A stretch of 64,000 nt of DNA from Hyperoodon ampullatus (GCA_949752795.1 OX457057.1:100157513-100221512), one strand, 5' to 3'; counted from the stretch's first letter, positions 1 through 12,660 are shown. Notes: a model not told the origin generated them from the letters alone. Made by a program: numbers and translations.

Positions 1-223
1 GCGATGGTTCTTAGCCAGAAAATAGCTTTATAAATTAATCTTTTATTAAGAATCTGGGTTTAAGACTGTGTGCCTGGTGTTTCGTGAATGTGGCTGGGAC
101 AGCAGAAGGAGGTGAGTGGAGGCCGCATCCAGTCCCTTCACCTTCCTTCAATACTTTGTTTTTAAACATTGGAGTTTTATTTGAAAAAGAAGTTTGGTTT
201 TGCATTTAAAAATGACAGCATTG
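1..223. other. Unassigned sequence at the left edge
   Basis: This is A/T-rich single-copy-looking sequence without a convincing ORF, splice pattern or repeat that I recognise. Its right end, about 205-223, is the left copy of the target-site duplication of the neighbouring SINE. Confidence 0.4.
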
Positions 224-565
224 GGACTTCCTTGGTGGCACAGTGGTTAAGAATCTGCCTGCCAATGCAGGGTACACAGGTTTGAGCCCTGGCCCGCGAA
301 GATCCCACATGCCATGGAGCAACTAAGCCTGTGCACCACAACTACTGAGCCTGCACCCTAGAGCCTGAGAGCTACAACTACTGAGTCTGAGTACCACAAC
401 TACTGAAGCCTGCGTACCTAGAGCCCATGCTCCACAACTAGAGAAGCCACCACAATGAGAAGCCCGTGCACCACAACGAAGAGTAGCCCCCACTTGCTGC
501 AACTAGGGAAAGCCCCCTCATAGCAATAAAGACCCAACACAGTCAAAAATAAATGAATTTATTTT
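224..565 (+). mobile_element. Long CHR-type tRNA-derived SINE
   Basis: The head is tRNA-like, with an A-box-like stretch in the region reading tggcacagtggttaag and a B-box-like stretch around ggtttgagccc. A long body follows, made of repeated 'ccacaactactgagcct' phrases, and the tail is A/T-rich. It is flanked by direct repeats of the form aaaatgacaRcattggg at about 207-223 and 567-583, with one mismatch. This is the long, undeleted form of the whale CHR family. It directly abuts the 5' end of the L1 that follows. Confidence 0.88.
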
Positions 566-584
566 TTAAAAATGACAACATTGG

Positions 585-2707
585 GGGACCTTCAAGATGG
601 TGGAGGAGTAAGATGTGGAGATCACCTTCCTCCCCACAAATACATCAAAAATACATCTACATGTGGAACAACCCCTACAGAACACCTACCGAACCCTGGC
701 AGAAGACTTCAGACTTCCCAAAAGGCAAGAAACTCCACACATACCTTGGTAGGGCAAAAGAAAAAAGAAAAAACAGAGACAAAAGAATAGGGACGGGACC
801 TGCACCTCTGGGAGGGATCTGTGAAGGAGGAAAAGTTTCCACACACTAGGAAGCCCCTTCACTGGCGGGGACGGGGAGTGGGCAGGGGGGAAGCTTCAGC
901 GCCACGGAGGAGAGCGCAGCAACAGGGGTGCAGAGGGCAAAGCGGAGAGATTCCCGCACAGAGGATTGGTGCTGACCAGCACTCACCAACCTGAGAGGAT
1001 TGTCTGCTCACCCGCCAGGATGGGTGGGGGCTGGAAGCTGAGGCTCAGGCTTCAGAGATGAGAACCCAGGGAGAGGACTGGGGTTGGCTGCATGAACACA
1101 GCCTGAAGGGGGCTAGTGCACCACAGCTAGTCGGGAGGGAATCCGAGAAAATGTCTGGAACTGCCTATGAGTCAAGAGACCATTGTTTCAGGGTGCGCAA
1201 GGAGAGGGGATTCAGAGCACTGCCTAAAACGAACTTCAGAGATGGGCGTGAGCCTCGGCTATCAGTGCGGACACCAGAGACGGGCATGAAATGCTAAGGC
1301 GGCTGCTGCAGCCACCAAAACTCCTGTGGGCAAGCACAGGTCACTATCCATACCTCCCCTCCCGGGAGGCTGTGCAATAGGCCAGGGTCCTGTGATTCAG
1401 GGACAACTTCCCCGGGAGAACACACAGCACGCCTCAGGCTGTTGCAACATAATGCCGGCCTCTGCCACCACAGGCTCACCCCACATTCTGTACCCCTCCC
1501 TCCCCCTGGCCTGAGTGAGCCAGAGCCCCCAATCAGCCACTCCTTTAACCCCATCTTGTGTGGGCAAAGAACAGATGCCAGAGGGCAACCTACATGCAGA
1601 GGCAGGGCCAAATCCAAAGCTGAACCCCGGGAGCTGTGCGAACAAAGAAGAGAAAGGGAAATCTCTCCTTGCAGCCTCAGAAGCAGCGGAATAATTCTCC
1701 ACAATCAACTGGATGTACCCTGCATCTGTGGAATACCCAAAGAGACAATGAATCATCCCAAAACTGAGGCAGTGGACTTTGCGAGCAACTGTAGACTTGG
1801 GGTTTGCTATCTGCATCTAATTAGTTTCTGGTTTTATGTTTATCTTAGTTTAGTATTTAGAGCTTATTATCATTGGTAGATTTGTTTATTGATTTGGTTG
1901 CTCTCTTCTGTTTTTATATTTTTTTCCTTTTTCTCTTTTTGTGAGTGTGTATGTGTATACTTTTTGTATGATTTTGTCTGTATAGATTTGCTTTTACCAT
2001 TTGTCCTAGGGTTCTGTCTCTCTGGGGTTTTTTGGGGGGGTTTTTTGGGGGGTTTTGGTAAAGTTTTTAGCGCTTGTTATCATTGGTGGATTTGTTTATT
2101 GGCTGCGTTGCTCTCTTCTTTCTTTATTTATTACTTTTTTATTTTAATTTTTTTATTTTATTTTTTCTTTCTTCCTTTCTTTTTTTTTTTTTCTCCCTTT
2201 TCTTCTGAGCTGTGTGGCTGACAGGGTCTTGATGCTCCGGCCAGGTGTCAAGCCTGAGCCTCTGAGGTGGGAGAACCGAGTTCAGGCTGCTGGTCCACCA
2301 GAGACCTCCTGGCCCCACGTAATATCAATTGGCTAGAGCTCTCCCAGAGATCTCTGTCTCAACGCTAAGACCCAGCTCCACTCAATGACCACCAAGCTAC
2401 ACTGCTGGACACCCTATGCCAAACAACTAGCAAGACAGGAACACAACAACACCCATTAGCAGAGAGGCTGCCTAAAATCATAATAAGTGCACAGACACCC
2501 CAAACACACCACCGGACACGGTCCTGCCTATCAAAAAGACAAGATCCAGGTTCATCGACCAGAACACAGGCACCAGTCCCCTCCACCAGGAAGCCTACAC
2601 AACCCACTGAACCAACTTTACCCACTGGGGGCAGACACCAAAAGCAATGGGAACAACAAACCTGCAGCCTGCAAAAAGGCGACCCCAAACACAGTAAGTT
2701 AAGCAAA
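585..2707 (+). promoter_or_regulatory. L1 5' UTR (internal promoter region)
   Basis: About 2.1 kb lie between the L1 5' end and the ORF1 start. The first half is GC-rich. From about 1,880 to 2,215 it turns into a T-rich stretch with G-runs around 2,028-2,056. In L1 elements this region carries the internal RNA polymerase II promoter. Small open frames here, such as one at 1889-2221, are low-complexity and not genes. Confidence 0.7.
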
Positions 2708-3599
2708 ATGAGAAGACAGAGAAATATGCAGCAGATGAAGGAGCAAGGTAAAAACCCACCAGACCAAACAAATGAAGAGGAAACAGGCAGTCTACCTGAA
2801 AAAGAATTCAGAGTAATGATAGTAAAGATGATCCAAAATCTTGGAAATAGAATGGAGAAAATACAAGAAAGTTTTAACAAGGAAGTAGAAAAACTAAAGA
2901 ACAAACAAAGAATGATGAGAAACACAATAAATGAAATTTTAAATTCTCTAGAAAGAATCAATAGCAGAATAACTGAGGCAGAAGAACAGATAAGTGACCT
3001 AGAAGATAAAAAAGTGGAAATAACTACTGCAGAGCAGAATAAAGAAAAAAGAATGAAAAGAACTGAGGACAATCTCAGAGACCTCTGGGAAAACATTAAA
3101 TGCACAAACATTCGAATTACAGGGGCTCCAGAAGGAGAAGAGAAAAGAAAAGGGACTGAGAAAATATTTGAAGAGATTATAGTTGAAAATTTCCCTAATA
3201 TGGGAAAGGAAATAGTCAATCAAGTCCAGGAAGCACAGAGAGTAACATACAGGATAAATCCAAGGAGAAACATGCCAAGAAACATTAATCAAACTACCAA
3301 AAATTAAATACAAAGAAAAAATATTAAAAGCAGCAAGGCAAAAGCAACAAATAACATACAAGGGAATCTCCATAAGGTTAACAGCTGATCTTTCAGCAAA
3401 AACTCTGCAAGCCAGAAGGGAGTGGCAGGACATATTTAATGGGATGAAAGGGAAAAACCTTCAACCAAGATTACTCTACCCAGCAAGGATCTCGTTCAGA
3501 TTCAATGGAGAAATTAAAAGCTTTGTAGACAAGCAAAAACTAAGAGAATTCAGCACCACCAAACCAGCTTTACAACAAATGCTAAAGGAACTTCGCTAG
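2708..3599 (+). pseudogene. L1 ORF1 (RNA-binding protein), frameshifted
   Basis: This is the nucleic-acid chaperone ORF of L1. The frame starting at 2708 gives a basic N-terminus, then a long heptad-rich coiled coil at roughly residues 40-125, including the phrase ISDLEDKKVEITTAEQNKEK. The RRM-like region follows. The open frame stops at 3307. Comparison with the second L1 in this window shows a loss of about 2 bp near 3283. The continuation in another frame runs to a TAG at 3597-3599. Apart from this indel the ORF is well kept, which suggests a moderately young insertion. Confidence 0.88.
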
Positions 3600-3657
3600 G
3601 CAGGAAACACAAAAGAAAGAAAAGACCTACAATAACAAGCCCAAAACAGTTAAGAAA

Positions 3658-6600
3658 ATGGGAATAGGAACATACATATCGATAACTACGTTAAATGTAA
3701 ATGGATTAAATGCTCCAACCAAAAGACATAGACTGGCTGAATAGATACAAAAATAAGACCCGTATATATGCTGCCTACAAGAGACCCATTTCAGACCTAG
3801 GGGCACATACAGACTGAAAGTGAGGGGATGGAAAAAGATATTCCATGCAAATGGAAATCAAAAGAAAGCTGGAGTAGCAATTCTCATATCAGACAAAATA
3901 GACTTTAAAATAAAGACTATTACAAGAGACAAAGAAGGACACTGCATAATGATCAAGGGATCAATCCAAGAAGAAGATATAACAATTGTAAATATTTATG
4001 CACCCAACATAGAAGCACCTCAATACATAAGGCAAATGCTAACTGCCGTAAAAGGGGAAATAGACAGAAACACAATCATAGTAGGGGACTTTAATACCCC
4101 ACTTCCACCAATGGACAGATCATTCAAAATGAAAATAAATAAGGAAACACAAGCTTTAAATGACACATTAATCAAGATGGACTTAATCGATATTTAGAGG
4201 ACATTCCATCCAAAACCAGCAGAATACACTTTCTTCTCAAGTGCTCATGGAACATTCACCAGGATAGATCATATCTTGGGTCACAAATCAAGCCTTGGTA
4301 AATTTAAGAAAATTGAAATTGTATCAAGTATCTTTTCCAACCACAACGCTATGAGACTAGATATCAATTACAGGAAAAAAAACTGTAAAAAATACAAACA
4401 CATGGAGGCTAAACTATACACTACTTAATAACCAAGAGATCACTGAGGAAAGGAAATCAAAAAGGAAATCAAAAAATACCTAAAAACAAATGACAATGAA
4501 AACACAACGACCCAAAACCTTGGGATGAAACAAAAGCAGTTCTAAGAGAGAAGTTTACAGCAATACAATTCTACCTCAAGAAATAAGAAAAATCTCAAAT
4601 CAACAACCTAAACTTACACCTAAAGCAATTAGAGAGAGAAGAACAAAAAAACCCCAAAGTTAGCAGAAGGAAAGACATCATAAAGATCAGATCGGAAATA
4701 AATGAAAAAGAAATGAAGGAAATGACAGCAAAGATCAATAAAACTAAAGACTGGTTCTTTGAGAAGATAAACAACATTGATAAACCATTAGCCAGACTCA
4801 TCAAGAGAAAAAGGGAGAAGATTCAAATCAATAGAAGTAGAAATGAAAAAGAAGAAGTAACAACTGATGCTGCAGAAATATAAGGATCATGAGAGATTAC
4901 TACAAGCAGCTATATGCCAATAAAATGGACAACCTGGAAGAAATGGAAAAATTCTTAGAAAAGCACAACTTCTGAGACTAAACGAGGAAGAAATAGAAAA
5001 TACAAACAGACCAACTACAAGCACTTAAATTGAGACTATGATTAAAAATCTTCCGACAAACAAAAGCACAGGACCAGATGGCTTCACAGGCGAATTCTAT
5101 CAAACATTCAGAGAAGAGCTAACACCTATCCTTCTAAAATTCTTCAAAAATATAGCAGAGGGAGGAAAACTCCCAAACTCATTCTATGAGCCCACCATCA
5201 CTCTGATACCAAAACCAGACAAAGATGTCACAAAGAAAGAAAACTACAGGCTAATATCACTGATGAACATAGATGCAAAAGTCCTCAACAAAATACTAGC
5301 AAACAGAATCCAGTAGCACATTAAAAGGATCATACACCATGATCAAGTGGCGTTTATCCCAGGAACGCAAGGATTCTTCAATATATGCAAATCAATCAAT
5401 GTAATAAACCATATTACCTAATTGAAGGATAAAAACCTTATGATCATCTCAGTAGATGCAGAAAAAGCTTTTGACAAAATTCAACACTCATTTATGATAA
5501 AAACCCTCCAGAAAGTAGGCATAGAGGAGACTTATTTTAACATAATAAAGGCCATATATGACAAACCCACATTGTTCTCAATGGTGAAAAACTGAAACCA
5601 TTTCCACTAAGATCAGGAACAAGCAAGGTTGCCCACTCTCACCACTATTATTCAACATAGTTTTGGGAGTTTTAGCCACAACAATCAGAGAAGAAAAAGA
5701 AATAAAAGGAATCAAATTGGAAAAGAAGTAAAACTGTCACTGTTTGCAGATGACATGATACTATACATAGAGAATCCTAAAGATGCTACCAGAACACCAC
5801 TAGAACTAATCAATGAATTTAGTAAAGTAGCAGGATACAAAATTAATGCACAGAAATCTCTTGCATTCTTATATACTAATGATGAAAAATCTGAAAGAGA
5901 AATTAAGGAAATTCTCCCTTTTACCATTGCAACAAAAAGAATAAAATACCTAGGAATAAACCTACCTAAGGAGACAAAAGACCTGTATGCAGAAAACTAT
6001 AAGACAATGATGAAAGAAATTAAAGATGATACAAACAAATGGAGAGATATACCATGTTCTTGGATTGTAAGAATCAACATTGTGAAAATGACTACACTAC
6101 CCAAAGCAATCTACAGATTCAGTGTAATCCCTATCAAACTACTAATGGCTTTTTTCACAGAACTAGAACAAAAAATTTCACAATTTGTATGGAAACACAA
6201 AAGACCCCGAACAGCCAAAGCAATCTTGAGAAAGAAAAACGGAGCTGGAGGAATCTGACTCCCTGACTTCAGACTATACTACAAAGCTACAGTAATCAAG
6301 ATAGTATGGTACTGGCACAAAAACAGAAATATAGATCAATGGAACAGCCCAGAGATAAGCCCACGCACATATGGTCATCTTATCTTTGACAAAGGAGGCA
6401 AGAATATACAATGGAGAAAAGACAACCTCTTCAATAAGTGGTGCTGGGAAAACTGGATAGCTACATGTAAAAGAATGAAATTAGAACACTCCCTAACACC
6501 ATACACAAAAATAAACTCAAAATGGATTAAAGACCTAAGTGTAAGGCCAGACACTATAAAACTCTTAGAGGAAAACATAGGCAGAACACTCTATGACATA

Positions 6601-7453
6601 AATCACAGCAAGATCCTTTTTGACCCACCTCCTAGAGTAATGGAAATAAAAAACAAAAATAAACAAATGGGGCCTAATGAAGCAAAAGCTTTTGAACAGC
6701 AAAGGAAAACATAAACAAGATGAAAAGACAACCCTCAGAATGGGAGAAAATATTTGCAAACAAAGCAACTGACAAAGGATTAATCTCCAAAATATATAAG
6801 AAGCTCATGCAGCTCAATATCAAAAAAACAATCTAATCCAAAAATGGGCAGAAGACCTAAATAGACATTTCTCCAAAGAAGATACACAGATTGCCAACAA
6901 ACATATGAAAGGCTGCTCAACATCACTAATTATTAGAGAAATGCAAGTCAAAACTACAATGATGTATCACCTCACACCAGTCAGAATGGCCATAATGAAA
7001 AAATCCACAAACAATAAATGCTGGAGAGGGTGTGGAGAAAAGGGAACCCTCTTGCACTGTTGGTGGGAATGTAAATTGATACAGCCACTATGGAGAACAG
7101 TATGGAGGTTCCTTAAAAAACTAAAAATAGAACTATCATTCGACCCAGCAATCCCACTACTGGGCATATGCCCTGAGAAAACCATAATTCAAAAAGAGTC
7201 ATGTACCACAATGTTCACTGCAGCTCTATTTACAATAGCCAGGACATGGAAGCAACCTAGGTGTCCATGAACAGATGAATGGATAAAGAAGATGTGGCAC
7301 ATATATACAATGGTATATTACTCAGCCATCAAAAGAAACGAAATTGAGTTATTTGTAGTGAGGTGGATGGACCTAGAGACTGTCATACAGAGTGAAGTAA
7401 GTCAGAAAGAGTAAAACAAATACCATATGCTAATACATATATATGGAATCTGA
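3658..7453 (+). pseudogene. L1 ORF2 (endonuclease and reverse transcriptase), inactivated
   Basis: ORF2 of L1 encodes an APE-type endonuclease, a reverse transcriptase and a Cys-rich C-terminus. The homologous start is ATG at 3658-3660 and the ancestral stop is TGA at 7451-7453. The endonuclease remnant is at about 3658-4380. The RT keeps the FADD catalytic motif (5743-5754), followed by the L1-typical MILY. There are in-frame nonsense codons at 3742-3744, 4195-4197, 5314-5316 and 6256-6258, plus indels that move the frame. The C-terminal Cys-rich part is readable at about 6905-7270. It is clearly dead. Confidence 0.9.
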
Positions 7454-7826
7454 AAGAAAAAAAAAGATGGGTTCTGAAGAATCTAGGGACAGGACAGGAA
7501 TAAAGATGCAGATGTAGAGAATGGACTTGAAAACACGGGGAGGAGGAAGGGTAAGTTGGGACGAAGTGAGAGAGTGGCATGGACATATATACACTACCAA
7601 ATGTAAAATAGATAGCTAGTGGGAAGCAGCCGCATGGCACAGGGAGATCAGCTCGGTGTTTTTTGTCCACCTAGAGGGGTTGGATTAGGAGGGTGGGAGG
7701 GAAACGCAAGAGGGAGGAGATTTAGAGATATATGTATATATATAGCTGATTCATTTTGTTATACAGCAGAAACTAACACACCATTGTAAAGCAATTATAC
7801 TCCAATAAAGATGTTAAAAAATAAAA

Positions 7827-7984
7827 TCTTAGTTATACTTTACAGCATTTTATGGGGAGAAGTTATACACTACAGTGGCATTAACAGGATTGGAAATTTG
7901 AAAAGGCTTTGGGCCTTGCCCCACAATAATGTCAAAACCTCCCAGTAGCTCTAGTGAGTACTCATCACAATGCATTATAATCAT
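7827..7984. other. Short unassigned spacer
   Basis: Sequence between the L1 tail and the next MIR. I see no gene and no clear repeat. Confidence 0.35.
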
Positions 7985-8225
7985 GAGTCTAGACTCTAGA
8001 GCTGTATTTTCTGGGCTCAAATATCAGTTCACTTCATAGCAGGGTGGGTGACGTTGAACATGTTGCTCAACCTCTGGGTACCTCGATTTCATCATCTTTA
8101 AAATGGCAAGTAAAATAGTACCTGCCTAATAGAGTTGATTTATATGATTCAATATGGCAATACATAAGAAGCACTTAAGTCAGTGTCTGGCCCATCAAAA
8201 AGTGCTCAATAAATGTTAATAGTTA
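7985..8225 (+). repeat. MIR-family SINE remnant
   Basis: The typical MIR order is visible in diverged form: a tRNA-like start, 'gttgctcaacctctgggtacctcgattt', 'aaaatggcaagtaaaatagtacctgcc', then 'gcacttaagtcagtgtctggc' and 'gctcaataaatgttaatag'. Confidence 0.7.
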
Positions 8226-8639
8226 GTCTGAGGATTTCCTCTGGGGCAGAGTTTATTAGGGACCTTTTCAAAATTTTCTAGTTCTCCAGTGGCTCATATA
8301 GTTCCTGGCACATGGTGTGTGCTCAATAAGAGTTAAAAGAATGGGTGAATGACTCAGCAAGTGAATGAGCTATGGCTCTGCCACTTTGTTCCTAAAGCCA
8401 AAATTCTGTCTGGTGTAACGGAGGCATTTGGCTTGGCTTATCTGGTATCCAGACAGCACTAATGTGGTCAACGTCCCCACCACTGTCACTTTCTCCTTTG
8501 CTATCAATCTGTAACTATGAGAATCATGGTGCTGTGACTGGAAGGGGCAAGAGGAACAGAAAGGTTGGTGGAGGATCATAGCTGTTTCCCATTTGACAAT
8601 CATGGTAGAAAGATGACACCTAGAATCAGACAAAAGTCA

Positions 8640-9205
8640 ACTAGAGCAGAGCTGCCTTGGGATTCAGCTGGCACCCTTGCCCCACTAGAGTTTATTCTCA
8701 ACCCAGCACCCCAAGTGACCCTATTAAAACCTAAATTAAATCATGACACATGCCTGTACAAAACCCTCCAATGGTGCCTCATCTTATTTGGAATAAAACC
8801 CAAAAATATCACAATGGCCTATAAGGCCCTACATGCTCCAACCTGTGCTCTCTCCAGTCTCATCTCCTACCTTGCTCCTCTCTGCACACTCCACTCCAGG
8901 TTTCTTGCCGGATACTGACCTTCTGGCAGTCCTTCAAACACACCCAGAAGACACCTGCTTGCCGTCTTTGCACTCTCTGTTCCCTCTGCCTGGTATGATT
9001 TTCCCCAGCAATTCATGGTTCACTCTATCACTTCATTTAGGCCTCAGCTCAAATGCCACCTCCTCAGAGAGGCCTTCTTTGTCGACCTGTCTAAAACACA
9101 TGAGAGCGGGGACTTTGTCTGTTTGATGCATTTCTCTATCCCCAACACCTTGTCGGGTGCCTAGCACATAGTACTCAATAAATACTTCCTGACTATTAGG
9201 TGAAG
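8640..9205 (+). repeat. L2 LINE 3' fragment
   Basis: Diverged L2 phrases occur in the expected order: 'tggcctataaggccctacatg', 'ctccagtctcatctcctac', 'ttccctctgcctggtatga', 'ctcagctcaaatgccacctcctcagagaggccttc', and the terminal 'gcctagcacatagtactcaataaatac'. Confidence 0.8.
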
Positions 9206-9694
9206 AAAACCCCAGGAATCCATCTGCTTTCAGCTTCTGTTTCCCTCCCAGGGCTGGGTTCTCCCTACCTGGAAGCTTCTCCCTGTATTGGGCTGTCTGT
9301 GTCCGAAGACGGTTCCTGCACCCCCAGGAGAATAAGGTAGATTCAAGTGTATTATTGGAACAAGAGGGAGCTGCTCGTTGGTGCGGAGACTCAGGGGTCT
9401 CTGGCTTGACAAAATGAATTCACCTTTGCTGGTGTTTTCAAGAAAAGATATGAAGTATAAGATGTTAAAGAGACAGAAGTACAGATTATCGTGACCCATT
9501 AACAACTAAAGTAATGGAGGGGGACAGAGACTGAAAAGAGAAAGAGAAGGAAAAATCTGAATCATTGTTGATGTTCTCCCTGGGGCAGGACTCAAGAATA
9601 TGCATTTAATAAGTCCCCTGAGTGATTCTTAAGTAACCAGCTTAAGACAGGTCCTTAGAAAGGCTTTTAGAGATTTAGTATAGTATAAGGCCAT
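9206..9694. other. Unassigned intergenic sequence
   Basis: No supported gene. Short open frames here lack splice context and family resemblance. Confidence 0.3.
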
Positions 9695-9935
9695 ACATTA
9701 CGTGAGAAAGGCATGGGCCATCACAGCCAAATAGACCTGGGTTCAAATGCTGCCATCATTACTTATCATCTGTGTAACCCTCTGCTATTATTTAACGTCT
9801 CAGATCCCATTTCTAGTTAGAGTCGATAATGACATCTATCCTATTGCACTGTTGTGATGATTAAATCTCAACACATGTAATGTGCTTGGAACATAGTAGA
9901 TACTTAATAGGTAGTAGTTTATTACTGTTGTTTTT
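9695..9935 (+). repeat. MIR-family SINE remnant
   Basis: MIR-like order: 'gacctgggttcaaatgctgcc', a run around 'tgtgtaaccctctgctatt', 'gttgtgatgattaaat', 'gtgcttggaacatagtagatac'. Confidence 0.7.
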
Positions 9936-10047
9936 TATGGCCTCTGTTTTCTGAGTGCTTACAACCTCCCTACAATGTTGTATTGACATTCTTGCCCCTC
10001 TACTACGTGACCTCACAGAGGTGAAAACATATAGTCAAAAGGCCCAG

Positions 10048-10247
10048 GGCTTCCCTGGTGGCGCAGTGGTTGAGAGTCTGCCTGCCGATGCAGGGGACAC
10101 GGGTTCGTGCCCCGGTCCGGGAAGATCCCACATGCTGCGGAGCAGCTGGGCCCGTGAGCCATGGCCACTGAGCCTGCGTGTCCGGAGCCTGTGCTCCGCA
10201 ATGGGAGAGGCCACAACAGTGAGAGGCCCGCGTACCGCAAAAAAAAA
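10048..10247 (+). mobile_element. Short CD-type cetacean SINE
   Basis: It begins ggcttccctggtggcgcagtgg (A-box region) and has the B-box-like ggttcgtgcc. It ends in gaggcccgcgtaccgc plus a short A-tail. The middle block present in the long CHR copies is absent. Flanking sequences aaaaggcccag and aaaagtcccag form an imperfect target-site duplication. Confidence 0.9.
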
Positions 10248-10253
10248 GTCCCA

Positions 10254-11379
10254 GTTCTTCTGCATACAGCAAAGTCTTCAGCCCATACCTTCCCTAGAAT
10301 TCTTCTTCCCTCCTCTAGCATAGCTCAAGGAGCATATTTTTGCTTTTACCCATTAACCATTAATAATCCTTATATTTTTAGTCTTCACTCTACCAAGGCT
10401 GTCACATATATTTCAGGACAAAAGCTTGAGAAGGACGTGGAACAGACCCCATGATCACTCACCCACAGACGTCTGGCAAGTGGCCTGTGTGCATGTCTAG
10501 GACGTGGGTGTGCTTGGACTTAGAACTCCCCACCGCTGTGCACTCTCCTCTAGGCTACATTCACCATCATCAAGACCTCCTACCTTTGAGGGCAAAGAGG
10601 AAAAAGAGGCAGGGAGTACCTCTCTCCTGTTGCTTCCCGCCCCTCCTGCTTCCTTCCCCTCCCCTCTGGAGTACTGGTTGGAGAATGAGAGGGCAGCCAG
10701 TGTTGCTCTCCTAGCTTGGCTGCACAGACTGCAAGGACGGTCTTGAAGAGCCTCTCCCATCCATATCAGAGGTTGGCTAGCGTCTGTCTTCCGGTTCTAC
10801 TCAAGGCTGCCAGCCTTCTGCAACTCCACACTCCCACCTGCTGGACGCTGCCTTGCGCGGATCCTTACTATCTGGGCTGTACTACTGTTTTCTGTGAATC
10901 CCTACTGTTTTCTGTGAATCCCCTACGCCACCCGCCCCTCACCAGGGCTGCTTTGGGAGCCACAGAACAGGGTGAAATGGAGGAAGAACGCCTATATCTT
11001 TCCCAGTCTTACTGTAAATCTTAATCTATGATATTGCGTGAACTCTTTACTCTCTCTAAACTTCAGTCTCTCCCAGGTTGTAACCAGAGAAAGATTCAGC
11101 ACTGAGTTTCCTGCCTTCCTAGCATGAAATGGACTAGAATAAGACACCCACTCTGCCAGATGGAAAGAACTGGGGCTTTGGAGAGGAAACTGCTATAAAT
11201 TTGAGAACTAGGGGGATAAAAGCAGCAGCATTCTCAGTAAACAAATGAAGAAACTAAGTCCCAGAGAATCAAAGTAAGCAGCTGCAGGGAACAGACTTTA
11301 TTTATTCATTCATTTATTCAATTACTCAGTCAGATATATTAGTTGAGCCCCTACAGTGTGCCTGGTACTCTGATATATG
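10254..11379. other. Unassigned intergenic sequence
   Basis: About 1.1 kb without a supportable gene. It contains a perfect 20-bp tandem duplication at 10882-10921 and a stretch near 11,300-11,370 ('ttgagcccctacagtgtgcctgg') that resembles the start of an old L2-like repeat. Confidence 0.35.
10882..10921. repeat. Two-copy 20-bp tandem duplication
   Basis: The unit ctactgttttctgtgaatcc occurs twice in direct succession without a mismatch, which points to a recent slippage or small duplication event. Confidence 0.9.
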
Positions 11380-12660
11380 GATGAGAACTCCGTTGTTGGA
11401 CTTTAAGTCCCTTTGCTGGGCCACTCATTACCTTTCTCCTCTCCAACTCCTTGTCACAGTTTTCCTTCTGAATGTTTTTCCCTGTGCTCTTGGTAACCCT
11501 CATTCCACTAAAAACAAATTCTACATCCACAACACCCTCCAAGAACTTTCACTATATCCTCCCCCTCACTGTAACTAAAACCTGGCCTTGCCCCAAGGAC
11601 ACAGGTTCCCTTGCAGCCCTCTTGTGTGGAGGCCGCTCTCCCTCCCACATGAGTTCCATTTTCTAGCCAAGAAGGGTACACTTGGGGTCAGCACTCTCCC
11701 CTCCTGCCCCCACCCTCGCTGGCAGTTTCACACTATGGCTTTTCTACCCTCATTTAAAGCCCTCCTCAAACGGAATGGTTCATTGCTCTCTACCTCTTCC
11801 TTTACTGTCACTGACCCTGGCCCACACCAGCTGAGGACTGTCTCCACTTACCCTTACTCATTGACTCCCACCATGGTTCTGAGACAACTTGCTGACACCA
11901 ACCCATCTGACATGCTAACCTCCCCTTAATTTTATCCTGATTACTTCAAATAACCTTCTATGCTGCTTTCAGCCACACTTTCCAAGGCCACACTTGGACC
12001 ATTACTAACATTGCTCTATCTCTCAAAAATTAAACTTCAACATCCCACTTGGACCACAATCCCTCCAGCTCTATTCTATTCTTCCCACTTCACCACTCCC
12101 TAACCTCACTGAGTTCCAGCACCTTAACCTCTTTATTGCCTCACAGTTTATCTTCCTTCCTCCCTCAACCCCAGGGCTCAGTCCTTGGAAAACCAAGCTA
12201 GACCTCTGGTCAACAAGCTGAATGACTTCTTGTCAGCCTCGTCAGCACCCTTGCTCCCTTTTCCTTCTACTCCCAAGCTCTGGAAAGCCCTGACCCCAAG
12301 TCAGTCCTACAACTGCATGCTCTGCCCTTAAGCCTGGACTTCTGGGTCCTGCTGGAGAAAACTGTCTACTCTGGCACACTTTGGTCTTCTGAAAGGTTCT
12401 TCAAGGGCTATTACAAATCTGCCTCACTCTCCCCAAGGCCTCAGCAGATAACCTGTCCTCGTACTTCACTGAGAAAAGTAAAGCCAAGAACTCCCTCAGC
12501 TTCTCATCCTCCTTCTCTCATAAACACATTCTGACTACCCACCACATATCCTTCCTTATGGTCTCCAGGCTCAAAGGATGCTCCTCTCCTTGTTCAGAGT
12601 CAGCCTTTCCACCTGGGCCTAAATTATCTTCTGTGTCCTCACCACCTCTGAAATTTCTAT
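11380..12660 (+). repeat. Possible L2-like LINE internal remnant
   Basis: This pyrimidine-rich 1.3-kb stretch resembles the region upstream of and within L2 ORF2, with phrases such as ctcagcagataacctgtcc followed by 'tacttcactgagaaaa'. Scattered short frames are present but no intact ORF. The family call rests on recalled phrase similarity and is uncertain. Confidence 0.4.

Larger units (their letters stand above)
585..7826 (+). mobile_element. Near full-length L1 LINE, plus strand
   Basis: The element has a 5' UTR starting with the typical 'aagatggtggaggagtaaga', then ORF1, a short spacer, ORF2, and a 3' UTR ending in an AATAAA at 7804-7809 with an A-rich tail. The length of about 7.2 kb suits a full-length cetartiodactyl L1 with a long 5' UTR. 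Both ORFs carry disabling mutations, so it cannot move by itself. I could not find a convincing target-site duplication, because the left flank is occupied by a SINE. Confidence 0.92.

Noticed and set aside
1889..2221. Hydrophobic Phe-rich 110-codon frame resembling a membrane protein
   Set aside because: It is a T-rich low-complexity stretch of the L1 5' UTR.
2365..3219. 284-codon minus-strand frame
   Set aside because: It is the antisense shadow of L1 ORF1. The other L1 shows the same shadow at 61930-62553.
10003..10323. Overlapping frames over the CD SINE with similar peptides elsewhere (for example 18888-19217, 49029-49355)
   Set aside because: The recurring peptides are translations of the same SINE family in different frames, not a gene family.
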